From NCBI GenBank assembly GCA_034432795.1, contig DAOUBF010000078.1, positions 141,464 through 205,463 of the forward strand: 64,000 bases of DNA. Direction: 5' to 3'. This document shows positions 9,672 to 16,703 of this stretch, one piece after another. The position numbers and the translations under genes were made by a program. This DNA comes from DAOUBF01 sp034432795. Lineage in GTDB: Bacteria > Chloroflexota > Anaerolineae > DSLN01. The notes beneath the pieces were generated by a model that worked only from the letters and a program-made list of their open reading frames with translations, was not told where the DNA came from and ran no database searches. Numbering within the stretch: the stretch's first letter is position 1; every line of letters begins with the position of its first letter.

Positions 9672-9710
9672 AAACGTCCAATGTGGAATCAGATTTCACG
9701 TTGGACGTTT
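9672..9710. repeat. 39-bp near-perfect palindrome
   Basis: Arms of 19 bases, AAACGTCCAATGTGGAATC and GATTTCACGTTGGACGTTT, match at 17 of 19 positions around a single central base. It lies between the L31-fusion stop and the OB-fold start. It could act as a terminator hairpin without a T tract, or be a small dispersed element. Confidence 0.8.
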
Positions 9711-9716
9711 GACCAT

Positions 9717-10202
9717 CTACGTCTCTTCAGCCGCGGCGGCTTCAGCCTGAGGCTCGGCCCAGGTGAAGCCACGGGCGCGCAGCCGTTTCTTGGTCTCAAT
9801 CAGGGCAGCGCGGCCAAAGCCCTCAATGCTGAGCAGGGCCTCATCCCCTTCAGCCAGCTTGGCCAGCAGGTCGCCCACCTTGGTCAGCCCCGCGTTCTGC
9901 AATGCCTTGACATAGCGCGGGTTCAACTCCAGCTCGGTGATGGGGAGCTCCGGCGAGGTGCGCGCCTTACGGCGTGCCTCTTGCTCGGCCAGGATGTCAC
10001 TGCGACGCTCCAGGCGCCGGATGAAGCGGTCCACCTGGCCCTCGGTGTCCACGATGCGCTGCTCGCCCGTGTAGTAAGGGTGGCAGTTGGAGCAAACGTC
10101 CGTGTGGATCACCGGCACGGTCGCCCCAACGGTCCAGGTGTTGCCGCAGGCGCAGATCACGCGGGCGTTCGGATACCACTTGGGATGAATGCCTTCTTTC
10201 AT
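9717..10202 (-). CDS. rpmE: Ribosomal protein bL31 fused to an RNA polymerase alpha CTD-like domain
   Basis: Residues 1-70 are a typical bL31: MKEGIHPKWYPNARVICACGN, a zinc-type CxC...CxNC set (CACG, CSNCHPYYTG) and a GQVDRFIRRLERR end. A linker leads to a second domain at about residues 92-147 with LELNPRYVKALQNAGL, KVGDLLAKL and GFGRAALIETKKRL. This follows the order of the RpoA C-terminal domain (LEL...R...L, GDL, G-K/R-L-EIK-L, RG). Total length is 161 residues against about 70-85 for bL31. The start at 10202 (MKEG) fits bL31; upstream sequence overlaps rpmA. It is third in the rplU-rpmA operon, with a 43-base gap. A link between ribosome and polymerase, or use of the helix-hairpin-helix on RNA, is speculation. 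Confidence 0.85.
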   Translation of the reverse strand: MKEGIHPKWYPNARVICACGNTWTVGATVPVIHTDVCSNCHPYYTGEQRIVDTEGQVDRFIRRLERRSDILAEQEARRKARTSPELPITELELNPRYVKALQNAGLTKVGDLLAKLAEGDEALLSIEGFGRAALIETKKRLRARGFTWAEPQAEAAAAEET

Positions 10203-10245
10203 GCTGTTAACCTGTGTAATTTGTGTGTAACCCTCTGGCTTTGCG

Positions 10246-10512
10246 TCATCCGCTGACCGGCTCAGGATAGACGCTGACCCGCTTGCGCCCGTTGGCCATC
10301 GGTTCAAACTTCACGTACCCATCAATGACGGCGAAGATGGTGTAATCGCCGCCCAGCGAGACGCCGTGGCCGGGATGGAACTTCGTGCCGCGCTGGCGGA
10401 CGATGATGTTGCCGGGCCGAACACGCTCCCCGCCGAACTTCTTGACGCCCAGGCGCTTGGACTGGCTATCGCGGCCGTTGCGGCTGGAGCCGCCCCCTTT
10501 CTTGTGTGCCAT
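10246..10512 (-). CDS. rpmA: 50S ribosomal protein bL27
   Basis: The 88-residue protein starts MAHKKGGGSSRNGRDS and has the family core GVKKFGGERVRPGNIIVRQRG, then a GTKFHPG segment. bL27 sits near the peptidyl-transferase centre, with its N-terminus contacting tRNA. The N-terminus has no cleavable extension of the Firmicutes type, as MAHKKG is direct. It lies 17 bases after rplU in the usual order. Confidence 0.97.
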   Translation of the reverse strand: MAHKKGGGSSRNGRDSQSKRLGVKKFGGERVRPGNIIVRQRGTKFHPGHGVSLGGDYTIFAVIDGYVKFEPMANGRKRVSVYPEPVSG

Positions 10513-10529
10513 CTCTATCCCTCCGTGCT

Positions 10530-10856
10530 CTATCCCTCCGTGTCCCCTGGGATGATCTCATCTACGCGCAAGGTGGTGTACCACTGGCAATGACCGCCAC
10601 GCCGCCGATAGCGCTTCTTGGGCTTGTACTTGAAGATACGAATCTTCGGCCCGCGTTCTTGTGCCACCACAGTAGCCAGGACACGGGCACCGGGTACTGT
10701 GGGCGTTCCCACCGTGACGTGGTTGCCATCTGCTACGAGCAGAACGCGCTCAATAGCGATCTGTTCGCCGACCGCCTGAGGCAGGCGTTCCACCCGCAGG
10801 GTAGCCCCCACCTGAGCGCGGTACTGGCGCCCACCGCTTTCTATCAGTGCATACAC
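10530..10856 (-). CDS. rplU: 50S ribosomal protein bL21
   Basis: bL21 binds 23S rRNA and depends on bL20 for assembly. The frame shows YALIESGGRQYRAQVG at the start, KIRIFKYKPKKRYRRRGGH in the middle and YTTLRVDEI at the end. I choose the GTG at 10854-10856, giving 108 residues: TCTGGAGGC lies six bases before it and the product then begins where all bL21 proteins begin. An ATG at 10904 would add 16 residues encoded by the leader hairpin. It is the first gene of the ribosomal operon behind a perfect sigma-70 promoter. Confidence 0.95.
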   Translation of the reverse strand: MYALIESGGRQYRAQVGATLRVERLPQAVGEQIAIERVLLVADGNHVTVGTPTVPGARVLATVVAQERGPKIRIFKYKPKKRYRRRGGHCQWYTTLRVDEIIPGDTEG

Positions 10857-10879
10857 GCTTGCCTCCAGAATACGCTCGT

Positions 10880-10904
10880 GTGGCCCCGCGCTGCGCGGGG
10901 CCAC
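10880..10904 (-). promoter_or_regulatory. 5'-terminal GC-rich hairpin of the rplU transcript
   Basis: GTGGCCCCGCG-CTG-CGCGGGGCCAC is a perfect 11-bp stem that begins within a base or two of the predicted transcription start. It could protect the 5' end or act in autoregulation by L21 or another ribosomal protein. It does not resemble a terminator, as no T tract follows. Confidence 0.6.
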
Positions 10905-10911
10905 GGCTTAC

Positions 10912-10940
10912 ATTATAGCGGGCTGAGGGGGATATGTCAA
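10912..10940 (-). promoter_or_regulatory. Sigma-70 promoter of rplU-rpmA-rpmE
   Basis: On the minus strand TTGACA (10935-10940) and TATAAT (10912-10917) are separated by exactly 17 bases: both boxes perfect. Transcription should start near 10905. Confidence 0.9.
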
Positions 10941-10957
10941 GGCAGCCATTTCAGATG

Positions 10958-11857
10958 TCAGAGCTTGTAATCTCGTCCGTCATGTATCACGCCTTCGTTC
11001 ATGCTGCCAGAACGGTAGCCCACCAGGTCCAGGGTCACATAGCGGTAGCCCAACTCTTTCAGGCGGCGCACCACCTGCGCGCGCGTCTCCGCCTCGGCCA
11101 GGCGGGGGATGTCTTGAGGCTCCACCTCAATACGGGCGGTGTCCCCATGGTGACGCACCCGAAGCTGGCGGAAGCCCAACTGGTAGAGGAACTCCTCCGC
11201 CGCATCCACCTGCTGCAACGCCTCGCGGTTGATGTTGGTATTGTAGGGGAAACGCGAGGCCAGGCAGGCAAAGGAAGGCTTATCCCAGGTGGGCAGCCCC
11301 AAGGCGGCCGAGGCCTGGCGGACCTCGGCCTTGGTCAGGCCCGCCTCCAACAGCGGGCTGCGCACGCCGAGTTCCTTCCCTGCTTGCAGCCCAGGGCGGA
11401 AGTCATGCGCAGCGTCATCGTAGTTCGTGCCATCTACCACATAGCGATAGCCTTTCTCCTGGGCAATCGCCGTCAACTTGGTGAAAAGTTCGTTCTTACA
11501 GAAATAACAGCGATTGATGGGGTTAGAGGCAAAGCGCGGGTCGCTCAGCTCACGGGTGGGGATCAGCATCAAGGGGATGCCCATCTCCGTGGCCAGGGCA
11601 ATGGCCGACTCAATCTCGCGACGCGGGTACACCTCTGAGGTGCCGATGACCGCCATGACCCGGTCGCCCAAGACCTCGTGGGCCACCTTGAGCACCAGGG
11701 TGCTGTCCACCCCGCCGGAGAAGGCCACCACGACCGATTCCATCTCGCGCAACAGGGCGCGCATCCGTTCCAGCTTGGCCTGCCAGGGCACCTCTGGCTG
11801 TGGGGAGGCCGATACGCCCACGACCTGGATATCCGTTACGTTAACCCAACCCTCCAT
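10958..11857 (-). CDS. larE: ATP-dependent sacrificial sulfur transferase LarE
   Basis: LarE adds sulfur from its own cysteine to the pyridinium precursor of the nickel-pincer nucleotide cofactor. The PP-loop VVAFSGGVDSTLVLKVA lies at about residues 42-58. NRCYFCKNELF near residue 120 carries the conserved cysteines (the sacrificial one in the family corresponds to this CxxC region), and WDKPSFACLASRFPY is present. The length of 299 is slightly above the usual 270-280 because of a short N-terminal extension. It follows larB by two bases. The -35 box of rplU lies 18 bases beyond its stop. Confidence 0.93.
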   Translation of the reverse strand: MEGWVNVTDIQVVGVSASPQPEVPWQAKLERMRALLREMESVVVAFSGGVDSTLVLKVAHEVLGDRVMAVIGTSEVYPRREIESAIALATEMGIPLMLIPTRELSDPRFASNPINRCYFCKNELFTKLTAIAQEKGYRYVVDGTNYDDAAHDFRPGLQAGKELGVRSPLLEAGLTKAEVRQASAALGLPTWDKPSFACLASRFPYNTNINREALQQVDAAEEFLYQLGFRQLRVRHHGDTARIEVEPQDIPRLAEAETRAQVVRRLKELGYRYVTLDLVGYRSGSMNEGVIHDGRDYKL

Positions 11858-11859
11858 CT

Positions 11860-12627
11860 TTATGCTCCCTCCTGTCCTAGCCGATTGATCAGGCTGGCCA
11901 GATAGCCCGCCCCGAAGCCATTATCAATGTTGACCACCGCCACACCTGCCGCGCAACTGTTCAGCATGGTCAGCAGAGCGGCCAGTCCGCCAAAGCTGGC
12001 CCCATAGCCCACGCTGGTGGGCACAGCGATCACCGGGCCGCGTGCCAGTCCGCCGATCACGCTGGCTAAAGCCCCCTCCATGCCGGCGACGACGACGATC
12101 ACCCGTGCCTGCTGGATCAGTGTGACCTTATCCAGCAGCCGGTGGACGCCGGCCACCCCGACATCATACAGCCGTTCAACACGGTTGCCCATCAATTCGG
12201 CGGTCAGGGCCGCTTCCTCAGCGACGGGGATGTCGGCGGTGCCGGCGGTGATCACCAGCACCCCAGGCCGCCCCTGGCGCTCCACCCGCCGGTCCACGAC
12301 GATGGCGCGGGCCTGTTCATGGTAGCGCGCATCGGCGACGCGCTCAAGGGTGGCCGCGTAGTGGCTGGGGTCGGCACGGGTGGCCAGGACGCGGTCGTTA
12401 TGCTCGGCCAGGCGGGCGACGATCTCGGCCACCTGGGCCGGGGTCTTGCCCTGGCAGAAGACGACCTCCGGCAGGCCCTGGCGCAACGCCCGGTGGTGAT
12501 CGATCCGGGCGAAATCCAGGTCCTCATAGGGCAGGGCGCACAATCGCTGGACTGCCGCTTCCACTGTCACCCGCCCCTCGCGCACATCTTGCAGGAGTTC
12601 AGCTAACTGCTTGTCGTCCATAAACAT
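11860..12627 (-). CDS. larB: Pyridinium-3,5-biscarboxylic acid mononucleotide synthase LarB
   Basis: LarB carboxylates and hydrolyses nicotinic acid adenine dinucleotide in the first step of nickel-pincer cofactor synthesis. The C-terminal half is an AIR-carboxylase-like domain with ITAGTADIPVAEEA, DVGVAGVHRL, VAGMEGALASVIGGL and PTSVGYGASFGGLAAL. The N-terminal helical part (LAELLQDVREGRVTVEAA) is typical of LarB and separates it from PurE. Length 255 is normal. The larB-larE pair has no larC or larA in the window. Confidence 0.93.
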   Translation of the reverse strand: MFMDDKQLAELLQDVREGRVTVEAAVQRLCALPYEDLDFARIDHHRALRQGLPEVVFCQGKTPAQVAEIVARLAEHNDRVLATRADPSHYAATLERVADARYHEQARAIVVDRRVERQGRPGVLVITAGTADIPVAEEAALTAELMGNRVERLYDVGVAGVHRLLDKVTLIQQARVIVVVAGMEGALASVIGGLARGPVIAVPTSVGYGASFGGLAALLTMLNSCAAGVAVVNIDNGFGAGYLASLINRLGQEGA

Positions 12628-12764
12628 CCCGATTACCGAATTACTCTACTATATCCCCTGTATGCAGGTTGTGCCGATCGCCGGCGCAATTCTATGCCAG
12701 TCCACTGTTCAATGCCAGCGTGGGCGCTGTCCGGGTATATGGCACGTGAAGGGGCACGTTGGAG

Positions 12765-13517
12765 CTAGAACGGATACACTGCCAGGTCGCGGGCCAGTTC
12801 CACCGGGCCACCGAAGGCGGCCTCAGCCTCGGCCTGCCAGCGGCGGGGGTCAATACCAGGCGGGTAATGAATTAAGAGCAGGCGACCAACCTCAGCCTGG
12901 CGGGCCACTGCGCCAGCCTGAGCCGGGGTAGAATGGCCGGGGCCGTTGCCGGTGGCCTCGTGGATGAACAGGTCTGCGCCTGCGGCCAGTTGGATAATCG
13001 CCTCCGAGGGCGAGGTGTCGCTGGAGTAGGCCAGGATGCGGCCCGTAGCCTTGTTCTGTACACGCACACCGATGACGGGGATGGTATGGCTGCCCGGCGC
13101 GGCAGTAATAATGAAATCCTCGTTCTCCAGCACCGGCGCCCCTTGGCGTTCCTCAACGGGGTGAAAGCTCACCGGGTAGAAGCCTGTCCAGTTCTCCCAG
13201 CCGTACATGTCCATCACCCCGCGCACCCGTTCCAGGCAATGCGCCGGCCCATACAGGGGGAGCGCGCCCTTCCGGCCAAGCAGCCACAGGTCCAGCAGCA
13301 AAATGGGCAGCCCAAAGGTGTGATCGGGGTGAAAATGGGTGAGGATGACCGCCTGCAGCCGCGCAGGATCAACCCCGGCCTGATACAGGCGGGGGATAGG
13401 CGCAGAGGCGCAGTCAATCAAAATCGCACCATGCGCCCCCTCCAGGAGCAAGTGAGAGTTTTCGCGGCCTAGTTCGGGCACAGCCGCCGATGAGCCTAGG
13501 ATGATGACACGGGACAT
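12765..13517 (-). CDS. MBL-fold metallo-hydrolase, RNase Z-like
   Basis: A 250-residue single-domain metallo-beta-lactamase-fold hydrolase. THFHPDHTFG at residues 60-69 gives H61, H63, D65 and H66 as metal ligands; later ligands are in APGSHTIP, YSSDTSPS and the C-terminal LIHYPP. The fold and motif order match RNase Z/cyclic phosphodiesterase-like proteins, but the flexible arm of a true RNase Z is absent. The start at 13517 (MSRVIILGSS) puts the first strand at the usual place. The substrate is unknown. Confidence 0.85.
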   Translation of the reverse strand: MSRVIILGSSAAVPELGRENSHLLLEGAHGAILIDCASAPIPRLYQAGVDPARLQAVILTHFHPDHTFGLPILLLDLWLLGRKGALPLYGPAHCLERVRGVMDMYGWENWTGFYPVSFHPVEERQGAPVLENEDFIITAAPGSHTIPVIGVRVQNKATGRILAYSSDTSPSEAIIQLAAGADLFIHEATGNGPGHSTPAQAGAVARQAEVGRLLLIHYPPGIDPRRWQAEAEAAFGGPVELARDLAVYPF

Positions 13518-13617
13518 GGATGACCTCGTCAGGGTTATGAGATTGAGCACCGCCCTTCAGGGTGCAGTGTAACAGCAATTGTATATGATTGGCGACAGAA
13601 TTGCAATAGCCCCTTGG

Positions 13618-14562
13618 TCAGGCTTGCTTCTCACCCACAGCCAAAGGCTCATCCTGACGGGCACGTTGGGCCAGCCGACGGCGACGGATCACCAGCACCG
13701 TGATCGCGCTCAGGGCGACAACTGCTGACAGGAGCTGGTTAATATTCAGGCCGGTGCCTGCGAAGGTGGCGCTATCCAGGCGCACAAACTCAAGCAGAAA
13801 CCGGCCCAGCGGATAAATGATGAAATATAAATTCAACAATTCACCCCGCAACAGGCGGTCCGCATAACGCCGATTGAGGGTGAACAACAGGCCAAACGTC
13901 GCCAGATTCCACAGAGATTCATAAAGGAAGGCCGGATGAAACAGGACCTGGCCCTCGCCGTAGCCGGGCTGATCGCAGGTGTAGGGCGGGACGCGATGCG
14001 CACAGTCAATGTTCAGCCCCCAGGGCAGCGTCGTCGGGCCGCCATACAGTTCCTGATTGAAGAAGTTGCCCCAGCGGCCAATGGCATGACCCAGCGGGAG
14101 CACCATTGCGCCAAGGTCCAGCCACTCCAGCAGGTTCAACCGCTCCTGCCGCCGCCGAATATGGAAGCGGTAGCCAGCGGAGAAGAGGAAAATCTCGTAG
14201 CGGAAATACAGCCAGGCGCCGAAGAGGCCACCGGCCAGCGCGCCTGGCAGCCCCAGCCCGCCCCTATCAATGGCGATGAGGTCCAACGGGTGGGTCAGAT
14301 AATACTGCGTGGTCAGGCCCGCCGCCGCCATAGAGGGCGGCGGGGTCAACACATGGTATAGCCTGGCCCCGATCAGGCCGAAGATCAGCATGGGCACCAA
14401 CGCCCCCCACACGTGATCGGGGTTCTTGCCGCGGCGCTCAGCTTCCTTGCTGGCGATCCAGGCGGCCAGCATCAGCCCGGTGACAATAAAAATGCCGTAC
14501 CAGTACACCGGACGGTTTAAAAAGGGAATGACGAAGGCGACCGGATCATCCGGTGGCTGCAT
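13618..14562 (-). CDS. lgt: Prolipoprotein diacylglyceryl transferase
   Basis: Lgt moves diacylglycerol from phosphatidylglycerol to the lipobox cysteine of prolipoproteins at the cytoplasmic membrane. The signature HAIGRWGNFFNQELYG is present in mid-protein, together with several hydrophobic helices (VYWYGIFIVTGLMLAAWIA at the start) and the C-terminal YPLGRFLLEFVRLD segment. Length 314 is usual. It lies upstream of the MBL gene and follows the phospholipid gene cluster by 24 bases, so it may share the transcript. Confidence 0.95.
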   Translation of the reverse strand: MQPPDDPVAFVIPFLNRPVYWYGIFIVTGLMLAAWIASKEAERRGKNPDHVWGALVPMLIFGLIGARLYHVLTPPPSMAAAGLTTQYYLTHPLDLIAIDRGGLGLPGALAGGLFGAWLYFRYEIFLFSAGYRFHIRRRQERLNLLEWLDLGAMVLPLGHAIGRWGNFFNQELYGGPTTLPWGLNIDCAHRVPPYTCDQPGYGEGQVLFHPAFLYESLWNLATFGLLFTLNRRYADRLLRGELLNLYFIIYPLGRFLLEFVRLDSATFAGTGLNINQLLSAVVALSAITVLVIRRRRLAQRARQDEPLAVGEKQA

Positions 14563-14586
14563 CTTACCCCTCCTGAGAGCAGGGCG

Positions 14587-15210
14587 TTACTTCTTAATCC
14601 CCGATCCCTGCTCCCCCATCTCCAGCGTTTTCCGCCACACATAGTGCATTCGGTACAGGGCCGTCAGATTGGCCAGGATGGCGATCACCCACAGCGTGGG
14701 GATGATCAGCCCCAGGATCAGCCCGACGGACAGGACGATGAAGCGCTCCATGCGGGTGAGCAGGCCGACGTTGCATTCGTAGCCCAGGGCCTCGGCCCGC
14801 GCTTTGACGTAGCTGACCAGCAACGAGCCGACGACGGCGGCGAACACCAGTAGCGGCGCGGTCGGCTCCGGATGGTAGAAGAAGTACACCAGCAGGCCGA
14901 AGTACAGGACGATCTCCGAGTAGCGGTCCAGCGTGGAGTCCAGGAAGGCGCCGAAGCGGCTCTTCTGCCCGGAGAGCCGCGCCAACGCCCCATCTACAGC
15001 GTCCAGTGGGCCGAAGATGAGCAGGAACCACCCCGCCGCGCTAAACTGCCCTTGCGTCAGCAGGATGGCCGCAAAGATGTTCACGAACAGCCCCATCACG
15101 GTCACCATGTTGGGCGTGATGCCCAGGCGGGCCAGGAAAGCCGCGATGGGGTCCAGCAGGCTGCGCGTGCGCTGGCGCAACCATTCTGTCGGCGTCTGCC
15201 GCAGCATCAC
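14587..15210 (-). CDS. CDP-alcohol phosphatidyltransferase, probable phosphatidylinositol-phosphate synthase
   Basis: The 207-residue membrane enzyme contains the complete CDP-alcohol motif D-x2-DG-x2-AR-x8-G-x3-D-x3-D: DAVDGALAR, then SRFG, then AFLDSTLD. Five to six hydrophobic helices surround it. The family transfers the phosphatidyl group of CDP-diacylglycerol to an alcohol phosphate. The ATG overlaps the stop of inositol-phosphate synthase by four bases, which strongly suggests inositol 1-phosphate as acceptor and phosphatidylinositol phosphate as product. Phosphatidylglycerophosphate synthase is the main alternative by sequence alone. Confidence 0.85.
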   Translation of the reverse strand: MMLRQTPTEWLRQRTRSLLDPIAAFLARLGITPNMVTVMGLFVNIFAAILLTQGQFSAAGWFLLIFGPLDAVDGALARLSGQKSRFGAFLDSTLDRYSEIVLYFGLLVYFFYHPEPTAPLLVFAAVVGSLLVSYVKARAEALGYECNVGLLTRMERFIVLSVGLILGLIIPTLWVIAILANLTALYRMHYVWRKTLEMGEQGSGIKK

Positions 15211-16406
15211 GAGCTGGCCTCCGCCCGACCATCGCCGATCACCTTCTCCTCAGAACCGGGCCGCCCGGAGGCTGCGCTACCGGGTGCTGCGCCCGGCATG
15301 ACGCGCTTAGGTGAGGAGGTGGCGGCAATGAACTCTTCCACCAGGCGATGAGCCTCATCGTCGCTATACTGCACCGGCGGCGACTTCATAAAATAGGCCG
15401 AAGGCCCTTCCAGCGCGCCTTTGATGCCATTGTCCAGGGCCAGCTTGGTGCAGCGGATGGCGTCAATCACCACGCCAGCCGAATTGGGCGAGTCCCAGAC
15501 CTCCAGCTTCACTTCCAGGTTGAGCGGCACGTTGCCGAAGGTCGTCCCCTCCATGCGGATGTAGCACCACTTGCGGTCGCCCAGCCAGGGGACGTAATCG
15601 CTGGGGCCGATATGCACATCGTTGGGGTCCAGGGGGTAATCCAACTGGCTGGTAACGCTGTTCGTCTTAGAGATTTTCTTGGATTCCAGTCGCTCGCGCT
15701 CCAGCATATTGAGGAAGTCGGTGTTGCCGCCGAAGTTGAGCTGGTAGGTATGGTCCAGGCGCACGCCGCGTTCGCGGAACAGGCGCGTGAGCACGCGATG
15801 GACAATGGTGGCTCCCACCTGGCTCTTGATGTCGTCGCCCACGACGGGCAAGCCGCGTTCGGCGAAGCGCGTGGACCAGTAATGCTCGCGGGCGATGAAC
15901 ACCGGGATGCAGTTGACGAAGCCGCAGCCGGCGTCCAGCACCTGCTCCACATACCACTTGGTGGCCATCTCGCTGCCCACCGGCAGGAAGTTGACCACCA
16001 CGTCCGTGCCGGTGTCTTTCAAAATACGCACAATGTCGGCGGTCTCGCCGGGGGCTTTCTTGATCACCTGAGAGAGATACTTGCCCAGGCCATCGTGGGT
16101 CATGCCACGATGGACGGGGACGCCCAGATAAGGGACATCGGCGAAGCGGATGGTGTTGTTCGGCGCGGTAAAGATGGCTTCGGAGAGGTCTTTGCCCACC
16201 TTGTTGACGTCAATGTCAAAGGCGGCACTGAACTCAATATCCCCCACATGGTAGCCGCCCAGGTTGACGTGCATCAGGCCAGGGACGAAGGCGTCCTCCG
16301 GGGCATGGCGGTAGAAGTGAACGCCCTGGACAAGCGATGAGGCGCAATTGCCCACACCGATAATGGCCACACGGACCTTGGAATTGGAGCGTTTCAATGG
16401 GGTCAC
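15207..16406 (-). CDS. ino1: Inositol-3-phosphate synthase
   Basis: This NAD-dependent lyase converts glucose 6-phosphate to inositol 3-phosphate. The dinucleotide motif VAIIGVGNCASSLVQG is near the N-terminus. FLPVGSEMATKWY, NCIPVF, GDDIKSQVGATIVHR and LNFGGNTDFLNM are typical of the bacterial/archaeal Ino1 group. I choose the GTG at 16404-16406 (399 residues) because AGGAAGGAAAC precedes it; a longer frame to 16472 would translate a dispersed repeat (16432-16461). The C-terminal 35 residues are low complexity. It is coupled to the CDP-alcohol transferase, giving a two-gene phosphatidylinositol-type pathway. Confidence 0.92.
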   Translation of the reverse strand: MTPLKRSNSKVRVAIIGVGNCASSLVQGVHFYRHAPEDAFVPGLMHVNLGGYHVGDIEFSAAFDIDVNKVGKDLSEAIFTAPNNTIRFADVPYLGVPVHRGMTHDGLGKYLSQVIKKAPGETADIVRILKDTGTDVVVNFLPVGSEMATKWYVEQVLDAGCGFVNCIPVFIAREHYWSTRFAERGLPVVGDDIKSQVGATIVHRVLTRLFRERGVRLDHTYQLNFGGNTDFLNMLERERLESKKISKTNSVTSQLDYPLDPNDVHIGPSDYVPWLGDRKWCYIRMEGTTFGNVPLNLEVKLEVWDSPNSAGVVIDAIRCTKLALDNGIKGALEGPSAYFMKSPPVQYSDDEAHRLVEEFIAATSSPKRVMPGAAPGSAASGRPGSEEKVIGDGRAEASS

Positions 16407-16431
16407 GTTTCCTTCCTGTTTTTCCTCAAAA

Positions 16432-16461
16432 GGTACTAACGGATTAGCCTTGTGGTTAAGG
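16432..16461 (+). repeat. Palindromic repeat family, copy B
   Basis: GGTACTAACGGATTAGCCTTGTGGTTAAGG lies in the leader of ino1. It is one arm of the 42-bp palindrome seen complete at 18646-18687 and is also present at 21052-21081. Confidence 0.85.
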
Positions 16462-16635
16462 ATAGCGGGCAACCCTTAAGGCATAACACAACGGTTGCCT
16501 GGCACAATGTTAGCCCGTATGGGCCGGACTGTCAAGTAAGACCGTCGCCAGGACGGCCTGGGGATTCGGGAACTACAGCGTTCACGGCGTGGGCCACAGA
16601 TTGCCGACAGTTCCATTCTTGATCCGATTACACAA

Positions 16636-16664
16636 GAGGGGGCAGGTTTTCGTCCTGCCCCCTC
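16636..16664 (-). terminator. Hairpin after gdhA, probable terminator
   Basis: GAGGGGGCAGG-N7-CCTGCCCCCTC forms a perfect 11-bp stem 39 bases after the gdhA stop. The downstream minus-strand sequence is only weakly T-rich. Confidence 0.6.
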
Positions 16665-16703
16665 ATCCAGTGCGGCCTGAATGTGCGCCAGCGGCACCCC
16701 GGC

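Noticed and set aside
16473..16703. A 73-residue minus-strand frame between gdhA and ino1
   Set aside because: It covers the terminator hairpin and has no ribosome site or plausible composition.
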